Positions 1 through 6,564 of a DNA stretch of 11,687 bases are shown here, piece by piece. This stretch comes from Phycisphaerales bacterium (GTDB lineage: Bacteria; Planctomycetota; Phycisphaerae; Sedimentisphaerales; Anaerohalosphaeraceae). The position numbers and the translations under genes are program-made. The notes under the pieces were generated by a model. It made no database searches and had not been told where the DNA came from. It was given only the letters and a program-made list of their open reading frames with translations. Each line of letters begins with the position of its first letter. Within the stretch, counting starts at the first letter, position 1. The stretch spans positions 1 to 11,687 of the forward strand of contig DSDH01000517.1 of the NCBI GenBank assembly GCA_011055475.1. The letters run 5' to 3'.

Positions 1-421
1 CCAGTAGCATCTCCTGGATGTAGTAGCGGCTGTAGAACACCATCACGGGCGAGACCGCCGTCAGCAGCGCGGCCATGACCGCGGCCGCCGACCCCGTGTC
101 GCGGGCGATCAGCCACACCAGCGCAACCAGAAGAACCCCGAAGAAAACCGGAACGACCCGCAGGGTCGTCTCCGTGATCTGCACATAAGAAAACCCGGCC
201 CCGCTGAGCAGGGCCGGGATCAACGTCAGGTAGTTCAACGTCGGGCCGTGATACTCGGTCGGATCGTATCGGTACTGCCCGTCGAGCAGCAGCCGGTAGC
301 GATCCGCATGCACCGCCTCATCCGTGTGCATGGGACGACGCGCCAGATGCGGCACGCGCAACGCGCCGGCCAACAGCACCGCCGCCAGGACCAGGATGCA
401 ACCGGTCTTGGCCCGAGACAT
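1..421 (-). CDS. Agl23-like membrane glycosyltransferase (PMT/GT39-like), 3' end beyond window
   Basis: Reading the minus strand from the ATG at 419-421 gives 140 residues with no stop before the window edge, so the gene is truncated by the window, not by mutation. A hydrophobic N-terminal helix (about residues 7-21) is followed by an external loop carrying HTDEA (32-36) and YDPTEYHGP (52-60), two more hydrophobic stretches (about 63-75 and 88-105), a helix near 111-127, and then FYSRYYIQEM (129-138). These blocks, as I remember them, match the 'flippase activity-associated protein Agl23' family (TIGR03663), GT-C-type proteins related to dolichyl-phosphate-mannose mannosyltransferases. The acidic D-E pair in the first loop is the expected catalytic site of that fold. 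The likely role is transfer of a sugar from a lipid-phosphate donor outside the cytoplasmic membrane. The ATG lies 8 bases after the stop of the upstream lipoprotein gene, so the two are probably co-transcribed and translationally coupled. Family assignment is fairly secure; the acceptor is unknown. Confidence 0.8.
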   Translation of the reverse strand, partial: MSRAKTGCILVLAAVLLAGALRVPHLARRPMHTDEAVHADRYRLLLDGQYRYDPTEYHGPTLNYLTLIPALLSGAGFSYVQITETTLRVVPVFFGVLLVALVWLIARDTGSAAAVMAALLTAVSPVMVFYSRYYIQEMLL

Positions 422-429
422 CGGAACGC

Positions 430-1269
430 CTACTTGCCCCAGACTTCCACCTCGATGTAGTGGTTCAGGTCGTTGGCGCTGTTGCCGTTGCTGTAGCACC
501 GCACGTACCGACCGCGGACTCCCTTGGCGTCGATCAGCAGCCCTTCGTTGGTCTCGACGTAGTGCATGTCTTCGCCCACGCCCTGTCCGGCCGAGTTGTC
601 GATGTCGTTGTTGAAGACCGTGACCGAGTCGATGAAATCCTTATCCTTGGCCACCTGCACGATCACGTCGAAATACACGCGGGCCTGCTTGTGGAAATGC
701 CAGAGAACGACGGCGTAGATCTCGTGCTCCTCGCCCAGGTCGATCGTGACGTGCTGCACAAAGGGCCCCAGCTCGACGTAGCTGCCGTCCGCGGCCTCCT
801 TGTCGCCGTCCGTGATCATCTCCAGCTCGCCCATGATCGGCTCGGGGTCGCTGCTGCTGACCGGCTTGCCCGCGGCCAGGTTCTTGCAGCCGGCCGGAGC
901 GTAAAAGGCCGGTCGGGCCTTGCCGCGCGGCTTGGCCAGGTTCGTCACCCCCTGGATGTTCGTCGGCGTTCCCACGAACATCGGCTTCGGAAGCACCAGC
1001 GGCAGGGGCTCAAAACCGGGCTGCATCGCCTCGGGGTTCATGGCCTCGGGTTCTGTCGCCTTCTTGGGCTCGGCCTCCGGCTGGGCCGGCTGAGCCTCGG
1101 GCTCGGCCTCGGGTTGGGCCTCCGGCTGGGTCTCCGGCGTTGTCGTCTTCGTCTCGGTCGGGGTGGACGTGTCCGGCGGCGTCTGCTTCTTACAGGATGA
1201 CAGGAACACCGTCACGGCCAAGAGGACCACCAAAACCCCCACGTTTGCGAGAGTAACTCTTCTCGACAT
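430..1269 (-). CDS. Lipoprotein with Pro/Glu/Ala linker and discoidin-like (F5/8 type C-like) domain
   Basis: The 279-residue product starts with a signal peptide (arginines at 3-4, hydrophobic core 8-23) ending in the lipobox LSSC, so Cys26 should be the lipidated residue. Residues 27-90 are a low-complexity linker rich in Pro, Glu, Ala and Thr with repeated PEA units, probably spanning space between membrane and domain. Residues about 128-279 form one beta-rich domain: it opens with NLAAGKPVSSS, then has a TDGD turn (153-156), HVTIDLG (173-179), and a GRYVR strand (253-257), and ends with IEVEVWG. This order resembles galactose-binding-like/discoidin domains, which often bind carbohydrate or cell-surface ligands. 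No catalytic residues are evident, so binding or structural function is more likely than enzymatic. The start is supported by an AAAGGAGA ribosome site 8 bases upstream. It has its own strong promoter and is followed closely by the Agl23-like gene. Natural ligand unknown. Confidence 0.82.
   Translation of the reverse strand: MSRRVTLANVGVLVVLLAVTVFLSSCKKQTPPDTSTPTETKTTTPETQPEAQPEAEPEAQPAQPEAEPKKATEPEAMNPEAMQPGFEPLPLVLPKPMFVGTPTNIQGVTNLAKPRGKARPAFYAPAGCKNLAAGKPVSSSDPEPIMGELEMITDGDKEAADGSYVELGPFVQHVTIDLGEEHEIYAVVLWHFHKQARVYFDVIVQVAKDKDFIDSVTVFNNDIDNSAGQGVGEDMHYVETNEGLLIDAKGVRGRYVRCYSNGNSANDLNHYIEVEVWGK
1066..1137 (-). repeat. Imperfect PEA-coding repeat in lipoprotein linker
   Basis: Residues 45-68 of the lipoprotein repeat the pattern P-E-A/T-Q/E-P-E-A. 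At DNA level this is a run of similar 6-12 base units (variants of gcctcgg and gcctccgg on the plus strand). A looser PEAM pair follows at residues 75-77 and 79-82. Such a tract can change length by slippage, which would alter the reach of the surface domain. It is coding and in frame. Confidence 0.75.
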
Positions 1270-1302
1270 CCGATCTTTCTCCTTTCTCAGTTCTTCTTTT
1301 GC

Positions 1303-1324
1303 GACCCTGTTGGGTCTTCGACCC
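1303..1324 (-). promoter_or_regulatory. Mutually exclusive hairpins in the lipoprotein 5' leader
   Basis: Three adjacent blocks read GACCC (1303-1307), GGGTC (1312-1316) and GACCC (1320-1324) on the plus strand. In the predicted minus-strand leader the central block can pair with either flank: a 5-bp stem with a 4-base loop, or a 5-bp stem with a 3-base loop. They lie between the predicted transcription start (about 1338) and the ribosome site at 1278-1285. Competing stems suggest a small switch or an mRNA stability element, but 5-bp stems this short also arise by chance in GC-rich DNA. Confidence 0.35.
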
Positions 1325-1344
1325 TACCAGATGAAGGAACGGCG

Positions 1345-1373
1345 ATTGTATGCACACTCGCCGGACCTGTCAA
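1345..1373 (-). promoter_or_regulatory. Sigma70-type promoter for the lipoprotein-Agl23 unit
   Basis: On the minus strand a perfect -35 hexamer TTGACA (plus 1368-1373) is separated by exactly 17 bases from a -10 hexamer TACAAT (plus 1345-1350), one mismatch from consensus. The predicted start is about 1338-1340, giving a leader of about 70 bases before the ATG at 1269. The quality of both boxes and the spacing make this the best promoter in the window. It indicates that the lipoprotein gene is transcribed independently of the oxidoreductase cluster upstream. Confidence 0.82.
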
Positions 1374-1479
1374 GGAACCCCGCAACCTAAAAAGCCAGAC
1401 CCGTGTCCGCCTTCCTACCTATCCGACGCAGTGTCGCCACGGCTTCCATTAGGACGAATCAGAGCCGGTGGTCCTCGCA

Positions 1480-1498
1480 GCTTTTCGGCTCGAAAAGC
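1480..1498 (-). terminator. Perfect stem-loop just after the last gene of the oxidoreductase cluster
   Basis: GCTTTTCG and CGAAAAGC form an 8-bp perfect stem with a 3-base loop. The hairpin begins 18 bases past the stop codon of the Gfo/Idh/MocA gene ending at 1517. No U tract follows the stem on the minus strand, so it is not a classical intrinsic terminator. It may be a 3'-end processing or stability structure, or part of a weak terminator. Its position between two units and ahead of a new promoter fits an end-of-operon role. Confidence 0.45.
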
Positions 1499-1516
1499 CC
1501 ATCACGCGTCCGCCTC

Positions 1517-2851
1517 TCACAGCGTCCACGGCGCCCGCATGCTCCGCGAGCGCATGTGGTTGGCGGCGGCATCGTCGATGAATTCCTCTTTCTCCGGATC
1601 CCATCGCAACTTACGGCCGAGCCGCATGGCGATCGACCCCAACAGGCACATCGTGCACGAGCGGTGGCCCACCTCGACGGGCGCCACGGTCGGCCGTCGC
1701 GAGCGGATACACTCCAGCCAGTTCCGCTTATGGTCATTGCTGCGATAGAGCTGGATTCCGTCCGGTCCGATCCTCTCTTGCAGCAAGGATTTCGGCTCGG
1801 CGTCCAGGAACCCTCGTCGCACGTAGACCCATCCATCGGCTCCCTCGAACACCACGCCCTGCTTGTGACGGTGCGTACCAGTGTCGGCTGCGATGACCTT
1901 GACGCCATCGGCATACGTGTACTCGATCCGGAAATCGCCATGCACGTCCCAGAGCCCTTCCTTCGGGAAGACCGCCTCCCCCTCGACGGCGACAGGGCCG
2001 CTCAACTCTGTGCCCAATCCCCACTGCGCGATGTCCAGATGGTGAGATCCCCACCCGGTGATCATGCCGTGCCCATAGGCGCTGATCCGCAGCCACCCCG
2101 GGCGACCGTAGGCCTTCTGCGGGTGCACACGCCACTCCGTGTACGGCGCCAGCGGCGCCTGGCCCAGCCACATGTTGTAGTCCAGGTTCGGCGGCACGGG
2201 CATCTCCGGCTGCGGCTCGCAGCCCGGATCGGTGCCGAAGCCCACCTTGATCGTATGCACCTTGCCGATCCGGCCGTTGCGTACCCACTCGCAAGCCAAA
2301 CGGAACTTCTCATCGCTGCGCTGCTGGCTGCCCACCTGAAAAACGCGATCGTACCGGCGGACGGTGTTGCTCAACACGCGGCCTTCGCGGATGGTCAGGG
2401 TCAGGGGCTTCTGCAGGAAGATGTCCTTGCCCGCCTTGGCCGCGGCGATCGCCGGCAAGGCGTGCCAGTGATCGGGCGTGGCGATCATCACCGCGTCGAT
2501 ATCCTCTCGGCTGGTCACATCGCGAAAATCACCGTAGGTCTCACACCCCGTCCACGCCGTCTCCGTCTGCCTACTGTAATGGTCCACGACGATCTTCTGG
2601 GCGTCCTTGGCCCGTTTGGAATCGACGTCGCACACCGCCACGATCTGGGCCTGTGGAAAACGCAGCAGGTCCCGCATGTCGCCCTGGCCCATCCGGCCGG
2701 TTCCGATGCACCCCACCGTGATCCGCTCGCTCGGCGGCTCGGCCCCGAACACCGACGCGGGCACGATCATCGGCACCGCGATGGCGCCGGCCACCGCCCC
2801 GCTCTGCTGAAGAAACCGTCGACGACTGATTATGCGTGTCCTCTGTTTCAT
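1517..2851 (-). CDS. Tat-exported Gfo/Idh/MocA-family oxidoreductase (paralogue B, QKP variant)
   Basis: The 444-residue product begins with a twin-arginine signal, SRRRFLQQ (9-16), a hydrophobic stretch (18-31) and a probable cleavage site after SVFGA (33-37), so it should be exported folded with its dinucleotide cofactor. The Rossmann motif GCIGTGRMG is at 47-55, followed by the strand VAVCDVD (71-77). DHWH is at 127-130 and the signature usually written EKP reads QKP (147-149). The C-terminal substrate domain includes GSQQRSD (174-180) and SHHLDIAQWG (269-278). Known relatives oxidise or rearrange sugars with tightly bound NAD(P); exported examples include glucose-fructose oxidoreductase, and the GH109 glycosidases use NAD in the same fold. 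A GGGAGG site 5 bases before the ATG supports the start. It follows the ThuA-like gene by 50 bases and is last in the cluster. Substrate unknown; the family call is secure. Confidence 0.9.
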   Translation of the reverse strand: MKQRTRIISRRRFLQQSGAVAGAIAVPMIVPASVFGAEPPSERITVGCIGTGRMGQGDMRDLLRFPQAQIVAVCDVDSKRAKDAQKIVVDHYSRQTETAWTGCETYGDFRDVTSREDIDAVMIATPDHWHALPAIAAAKAGKDIFLQKPLTLTIREGRVLSNTVRRYDRVFQVGSQQRSDEKFRLACEWVRNGRIGKVHTIKVGFGTDPGCEPQPEMPVPPNLDYNMWLGQAPLAPYTEWRVHPQKAYGRPGWLRISAYGHGMITGWGSHHLDIAQWGLGTELSGPVAVEGEAVFPKEGLWDVHGDFRIEYTYADGVKVIAADTGTHRHKQGVVFEGADGWVYVRRGFLDAEPKSLLQERIGPDGIQLYRSNDHKRNWLECIRSRRPTVAPVEVGHRSCTMCLLGSIAMRLGRKLRWDPEKEEFIDDAAANHMRSRSMRAPWTL

Positions 2852-2862
2852 GTTGTCCTCCC

Positions 2863-2878
2863 GCGCAGCGCCCTGCGC
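2863..2878 (-). other. Small intercistronic stem-loop between thuA-like gene and oxidoreductase B
   Basis: GCGCAG (2863-2868) and CTGCGC (2873-2878) make a 6-bp stem with loop CGCC, directly abutting the ribosome site (2857-2862) of the downstream oxidoreductase. An alternative AGCGC/GCGCT pairing overlaps it. It could tune translation of the last gene or protect the mRNA, but short GC stems are common in such DNA. Confidence 0.3.
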
Positions 2879-2901
2879 TCCACAGATATGGTGTCCCGCG
2901 A

Positions 2902-3831
2902 TTACTTCTTTGAACTCGGTGTGGCATCAGCCGGCAGATCGCCCAGCACGAACTGAATCCCATCCAGCCAGTGCCGCAGCAGGATCGGATTCCAGAATAA
3001 CTCGTGCTGGTGCCCCAAGGCGCAGTAGAACACGCGTCCCCGGCCATACGTTTTGATATACGTCATGGCGAAATCGCCGTCCGCGCGGCGGATGCCCTGA
3101 ACGTTCATGGGGGTGCGGCCCGTGTCAATGCTCATCAGGACCCGCACCTTCTCCCGACTGTAGGGATCGGTCAGTTGGTAAATCTCGTCCTGCACCGTGA
3201 AGCTCGTCGCCCCGTCGAACGCCGCCATGACCGGATGATCCGGCTCCTCGATCTTCAGCGTCACCGTCGAGCCGGCGTTCCACGGATGGTTCTCAAAGCG
3301 GGCGCCGATGATTTCGCCGAACTCGGGCCACTGGCGGAAACTGGCCACGCCGGCATGGAACACCGCCAGCCCCTTGCCGCGATTGATGAAGTCGACCAAC
3401 GCCGCCTTGAGCCGCTCATCCCGGGCCTGGACCGGAGCCTTCTGGTCCGGGGGCAGCTTGTCAAAGTCTTCCGGCAGGAAGATTTCGTTATTCGTGTTGT
3501 TGAAGATGATCGCATCGAACTGATCGAGGTTGACCGGCTCGAACAGGTCCAGGTCATCCGTGAGGACCGGCACGTAGGCACGGCTCTTTTCACCAAGAAC
3601 GCGGAACGCCACGTGGCCGTACGGTATCGCACTGTGCTTGTAGCCCCAGGAACGCGAGAATACCAGAACCTTGCGAGCGGTCCGGGGAGGCACCTGCGGC
3701 CTGGACGGCGCGGCGGCCGTGATTAGACTCACTTCCTCATCCGTCGGCTGGCCCGTGCCCTGTGCATCGACCCGACCGCCACAGATCATCGCCCAAACCC
3801 AAACCCCCCAAACCAGGCTGCGGATGTTCAT
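2902..3831 (-). CDS. Exported ThuA-like protein (trehalose-utilization family, glutamine-amidotransferase-like fold)
   Basis: The 309-residue product has an N-terminal signal sequence (about 1-23, probable cleavage after VDA) and a single ThuA-type domain from about residue 53. Visible blocks are KVLVFSRSWGYKHSAIP (54-70), the strand FDAIIFNN (105-112), RGKGLAVFHAG (151-161), a DEIY motif (215-218), and GRGRVFYCALGHQHELFW (263-280). At the elbow where class I amidotransferases place their catalytic Cys, this protein has VFHAG, as is usual for ThuA proteins, so glutaminase activity is not expected. Rhizobial ThuA acts with the Gfo/Idh/MocA protein ThuB in trehalose utilization via 3-keto sugars. 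Here ThuA sits between two Gfo/Idh/MocA genes, which suggests a similar role on an oxidised sugar outside the cytoplasm. A GGAGGA site before the ATG supports the start. The exact reaction of this branch is not established. Confidence 0.85.
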   Translation of the reverse strand: MNIRSLVWGVWVWAMICGGRVDAQGTGQPTDEEVSLITAAAPSRPQVPPRTARKVLVFSRSWGYKHSAIPYGHVAFRVLGEKSRAYVPVLTDDLDLFEPVNLDQFDAIIFNNTNNEIFLPEDFDKLPPDQKAPVQARDERLKAALVDFINRGKGLAVFHAGVASFRQWPEFGEIIGARFENHPWNAGSTVTLKIEEPDHPVMAAFDGATSFTVQDEIYQLTDPYSREKVRVLMSIDTGRTPMNVQGIRRADGDFAMTYIKTYGRGRVFYCALGHQHELFWNPILLRHWLDGIQFVLGDLPADATPSSKK

Positions 3832-3899
3832 GCGCTATCCTCCATCCCCCAACGGGGTCGCCTGACTTGCCGGTATTTGCAGCCCACCTTCCGGACGCC

Positions 3900-5165
3900 T
3901 CATAGCCGCCATGGCGCCCGCATCGCCCGGCCCACCATGCCCTGAGCCTCGGCATCGCCGAGGAACCGCTCGCGCCGGGGGTCCCACTCCAGCTCCCGGT
4001 CCAATCGCATCGCGATATTGCCCAAATGGCACAGCGTGGCGCTGCGGTGCCCCACTTCGGCATGGCAGATGGGGTCCTTCCGCGTCCGGATGCAGTCCAG
4101 GAAGTTCTGTTTGTGATCGCTGCTGCGATAGAGGTGCACATCGTCGGGACCGAGCTTATGATCCAAGACGCTCGCCGGTTCGGCCTCGATTCGTGAGCGA
4201 TTGACGCTCACGTAACCCTTTGTACCGACGAACTTTGTATTCCCACCGCGGCCCTGATGCAGAATGAGCTTGACGCCATTGGCGTAGGTGTACTCGATAT
4301 CCGCCTCGACGGCTGTCGTGAACAGCCCCTCGGTCGGGAACTTGCCCTTGCCCTGGATGTGGACCGGCCCGCTGTCGTCGGCCCCGATGCCCCACTGGGC
4401 GATGTCCAGATAGTGGGCTCCCCAGTTCGTCATCTGCCCGCCGGAGTAGTCCAGGATGAACCGGAACGTGTAGTGACACCGCATGGGGTGGTACGGCGCC
4501 CACGGCGCCTGACCCAGCCAGAAATCATAGTCGAATCCATCGGGGACCGGTTCGGGCTGCCAGCCGATGGGATTCTCCTTGTTGTTGCCGGGGATGTCCA
4601 CGTACACCGTCTTCAGGTCGCCGATCAGCCCGTTACGGACGATCTCGCAGGCCTGCCGGAATCGTGTATCGGACCGTTGTTGCGAACCGGTCTGCAGTAC
4701 GCGGCCGTACCGCTTGGCCGTGTTCACCAGCGCCCGGCCTTCCGCGATGGTCAGCGTCAGCGGCTTTTCGCAATATACGTCCTTGCCCGCCTTCATGGCG
4801 GCGATCGATGGAATCGTATGCCAGTGGTCCGGCGTGGAGACGCAAACCGCGTCAATGTCCGCACGGGCCACCAGTTCGCGAAAATCGTTGTACAATGACG
4901 AGGCCGGAAGATTGGCGATCGTGTTCGCCGCCTCACGATGGGCCCGATCCACGTCGCAGATCGCCAGGACCTCCACCTCTTTCTTGCCCATGAAGCCCCG
5001 CAGGTTACCCATGCCCATGCCGCCGACGCCAATACTGCCCATGGTAATCCGCTCGCTGGGAGCCGTCGCGCCAAAGACCGAATGGGGCACGACTATCGGC
5101 ATGGCCACCGCCGCCGTACCGCCCTTCAGAAAAGCCCGCCGAGAAAAAACTGGTCTCGTTCCCAT
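3900..5165 (-). CDS. Tat-exported Gfo/Idh/MocA-family oxidoreductase (paralogue A, EKP form)
   Basis: The 421-residue product carries a twin-arginine signal, SRRAFLKG (8-15), a hydrophobic stretch (16-27) and a likely cleavage site after SVFGA (29-33). The Rossmann motif GSIGVGGMGMG is at 43-53 and DVD at 71-73. The canonical EKP dinucleotide signature is at 133-135, followed by GSQQRSD (160-166) and WGAHYLDIAQWG (248-259) in the C-terminal substrate-binding domain. The fold is that of NAD(P)-dependent sugar or inositol dehydrogenases; Tat export points to a periplasmic enzyme with a resident cofactor. It resembles paralogue B along its whole length, including the shared tail MRAPW-x-L, so the pair looks like a duplication. 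The start is supported by AGAGGTG 5 bases upstream. Its start lies 17 bases after the stop of the PmoA-family gene, and its stop 68 bases before the ThuA-like gene. Substrate unknown. Confidence 0.9.
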   Translation of the reverse strand: MGTRPVFSRRAFLKGGTAAVAMPIVVPHSVFGATAPSERITMGSIGVGGMGMGNLRGFMGKKEVEVLAICDVDRAHREAANTIANLPASSLYNDFRELVARADIDAVCVSTPDHWHTIPSIAAMKAGKDVYCEKPLTLTIAEGRALVNTAKRYGRVLQTGSQQRSDTRFRQACEIVRNGLIGDLKTVYVDIPGNNKENPIGWQPEPVPDGFDYDFWLGQAPWAPYHPMRCHYTFRFILDYSGGQMTNWGAHYLDIAQWGIGADDSGPVHIQGKGKFPTEGLFTTAVEADIEYTYANGVKLILHQGRGGNTKFVGTKGYVSVNRSRIEAEPASVLDHKLGPDDVHLYRSSDHKQNFLDCIRTRKDPICHAEVGHRSATLCHLGNIAMRLDRELEWDPRRERFLGDAEAQGMVGRAMRAPWRL

Positions 5166-5182
5166 CTATGCACCTCTGTGAG

Positions 5183-6439
5183 CTAGTTCGCCTCTCGCAC
5201 AACGCGCACGACCGGTGGATTCGCGAAATCCTGCCACGCCCGCTCGGCCCGCTCCGCGTTGAGGGTTCCATTATACACGAAGAGCCGGTATCGGAAAACG
5301 TAATCCCGGCCCGGCTCCAGCGTCCAGTCCTTCTGCTGAACCGGGCAGAAATTGAAGAAAATGTCCCCCGACGGCCACAGGCGCATCGGCTCCGGGTGCT
5401 CGTGGTTCTGCGGGTGGCTCATGAACACGATTCCGGCGTCACCCTTGTCGGTCGGGCCGAACGCCATGCACCAGCGCGCCCGTGTGCCGTGCCCATCCTT
5501 GCGGGTTTTGCCCTCCGACGTGAGGTAGTCGGCCTGGCCCTCTTTCCACTGGGCCGTTGCCCGGAATCCGAAGCCCCCGTACCGATACGCCGGCAGATGC
5601 AGCGGGCTGGACGAAGCGCACCGCTGGGTGGAAACAAAATCCCAGACATAATACCCCTTGTCCGCACCGCCGGTGTTCCACACGAGCACATCCCACATCT
5701 CATCCAGAGCCACCTTCTCGCCGCCCGGCGCCTTCAAGTCGACGTGCTCGTGCCGCACGCGAAAACTGCCGAACACCGGGCCGCCTTCCCGCCCCAGAAG
5801 CTCGCGGAAACGCACGGTCCCCTGCCCGGAACCCAGGTTCCAGAAATCCACGTGCCGCCCCTCAAACTCCGTGCTGGTCCACGGCATCCACAAGCCCATG
5901 TGATGAATGTGATCGGGCGGATGGATGTTGGTCAGGACCGCGCCGGCCGGCGACCACACCGGGTGGATGAAAGCGCTGCGGTTGAACAGGGCACTATGAC
6001 CCGGTGGCGGAGGCACGGTGGCGTGATTGTACTGGAGGACCTTATCGTCGCCGACGGCGACCACCAGGGCCTTGTCATCCGCGGTCACCTGCACCGCCGG
6101 CGTCTCGGGCGGTGCTCCGACGTAGACCTCATACGTCCGCGAATCGCCCGGCCGGGTCCGGCCAGTCAGAATCCAGCACATCCGCGGCTTGTCACCCGGC
6201 AGGATCTGCGCCGGGACGGGCACCCGGCCCACCGAGACCACCTCTTCCAGATGGAAGGGCCGCCCATGCAGCGTCTGCGCCCAGAACGGCGGCACCGGCA
6301 TCGACACCGGGGTATCCACACGCTCCACGTCCCCTGCCTCGACCACGACGCGTAACAGCGGTTTGTCCGCCTGGGCCGCGCCGCAAAGCCCCCCCATGAA
6401 CGCCGCCAAGCCTATCGTCACAAGCAATCGTCTGTTCAT
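5183..6439 (-). CDS. Exported PmoA-family protein (DUF6807, PF14100)
   Basis: I place the start at the ATG at 6437-6439, giving 418 residues, because GGAGGTGG lies immediately upstream and the product then begins with a clean signal peptide (MNRRLL, core 5-20, cleavage near AQA at 22-24). The longer upstream extension has no ribosome site and an unlikely composition. Diagnostic blocks are RSAFIHPVWSPAGAVLT (154-170), PPDHIHHMGLW (174-184), YRYGGFGFR (285-293), SHPQNHEHPEPMRLWPSGDIFFNF (341-364), and the C-terminal WTLEPGRDY (372-380). The dense histidines and acidic residues in these blocks could bind a metal or a polar sugar. The Pfam name 'methane oxygenase PmoA' does not mean methane monooxygenase; this soluble family is common beside Gfo/Idh/MocA and carbohydrate genes in Planctomycetota, and its reaction is, to my knowledge, not established. 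It is the first gene of the four-gene exported cluster. Confidence 0.85.
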   Translation of the reverse strand: MNRRLLVTIGLAAFMGGLCGAAQADKPLLRVVVEAGDVERVDTPVSMPVPPFWAQTLHGRPFHLEEVVSVGRVPVPAQILPGDKPRMCWILTGRTRPGDSRTYEVYVGAPPETPAVQVTADDKALVVAVGDDKVLQYNHATVPPPPGHSALFNRSAFIHPVWSPAGAVLTNIHPPDHIHHMGLWMPWTSTEFEGRHVDFWNLGSGQGTVRFRELLGREGGPVFGSFRVRHEHVDLKAPGGEKVALDEMWDVLVWNTGGADKGYYVWDFVSTQRCASSSPLHLPAYRYGGFGFRATAQWKEGQADYLTSEGKTRKDGHGTRARWCMAFGPTDKGDAGIVFMSHPQNHEHPEPMRLWPSGDIFFNFCPVQQKDWTLEPGRDYVFRYRLFVYNGTLNAERAERAWQDFANPPVVRVVREAN

Positions 6440-6466
6440 AACCACCTCCATAGTCTTTACCTTCTT

Positions 6467-6472
6467 ATTATA
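6467..6472 (-). promoter_or_regulatory. Putative -10 box (TATAAT) upstream of the PmoA-family gene
   Basis: The minus strand reads TATAAT 27 bases before the ATG at 6439. No good -35 lies at the usual distance: the 17-18 base positions read ATGAGG or AATGAG, and a TTGCAA lies too far away, at 23 bases. A weak -35 suggests an activator-dependent or regulated promoter. A transcript from here would have a leader of about 20 bases including the GGAGGTGG ribosome site. It is A/T-rich in an otherwise GC-rich region, which supports it. Confidence 0.5.
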
Positions 6473-6528
6473 GACGAACGAACCCGGCTCCTCATTGCAA
6501 TCCGGGCCGGGCCGATCCTTACAAACAG

Positions 6529-6564
6529 CGTGTCGCAGGAAGACCCCCGTCTCCCTGCGACACG
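6529..6564 (-). terminator. Long hairpin terminator after the permease gene
   Basis: CGTGTCGCAGG (6529-6539) pairs perfectly with CCTGCGACACG (6554-6564). Inside, after one mismatch, AGAC (6541-6544) pairs with GTCT (6549-6552) around a CCCC loop. The hairpin begins 67 bases past the permease stop at 6632. Only a short T-rich run (CTGTTTG) follows on the minus strand, while TTTT follows on the plus strand, so it could stop transcription in both directions. It separates the sugar operon from the PmoA-family gene and its TATAAT box. Confidence 0.75.

Noticed and set aside
1380..1445. Intrinsic terminator ending in the T5 run near 1389-1393 (minus strand)
   Set aside because: Only a 5-bp CCGTG/CACGG stem with a very large loop can be drawn before the T run, too weak to support a terminator.
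1403..2956. Long plus-strand open frame of 517 codons
   Set aside because: It lies antisense to a clear Gfo/Idh/MocA gene, its product has no recognisable domain and is rich in Arg, His and Pro, as expected for a mirror frame in GC-rich DNA.
3847..3857. CCCC-AAC-GGGG hairpin before the ThuA-like gene
   Set aside because: Only four base pairs; too short to claim a regulatory role.
5168..6355. Long plus-strand open frame of 395 codons
   Set aside because: Antisense to the PmoA-family gene, low-complexity Arg/His/Pro composition, no plausible ribosome site or homology.
5183..6439. Methane monooxygenase subunit, suggested by the name PmoA
   Set aside because: The product is a soluble exported protein with the PF14100/DUF6807 blocks, not the integral membrane particulate methane monooxygenase subunit.
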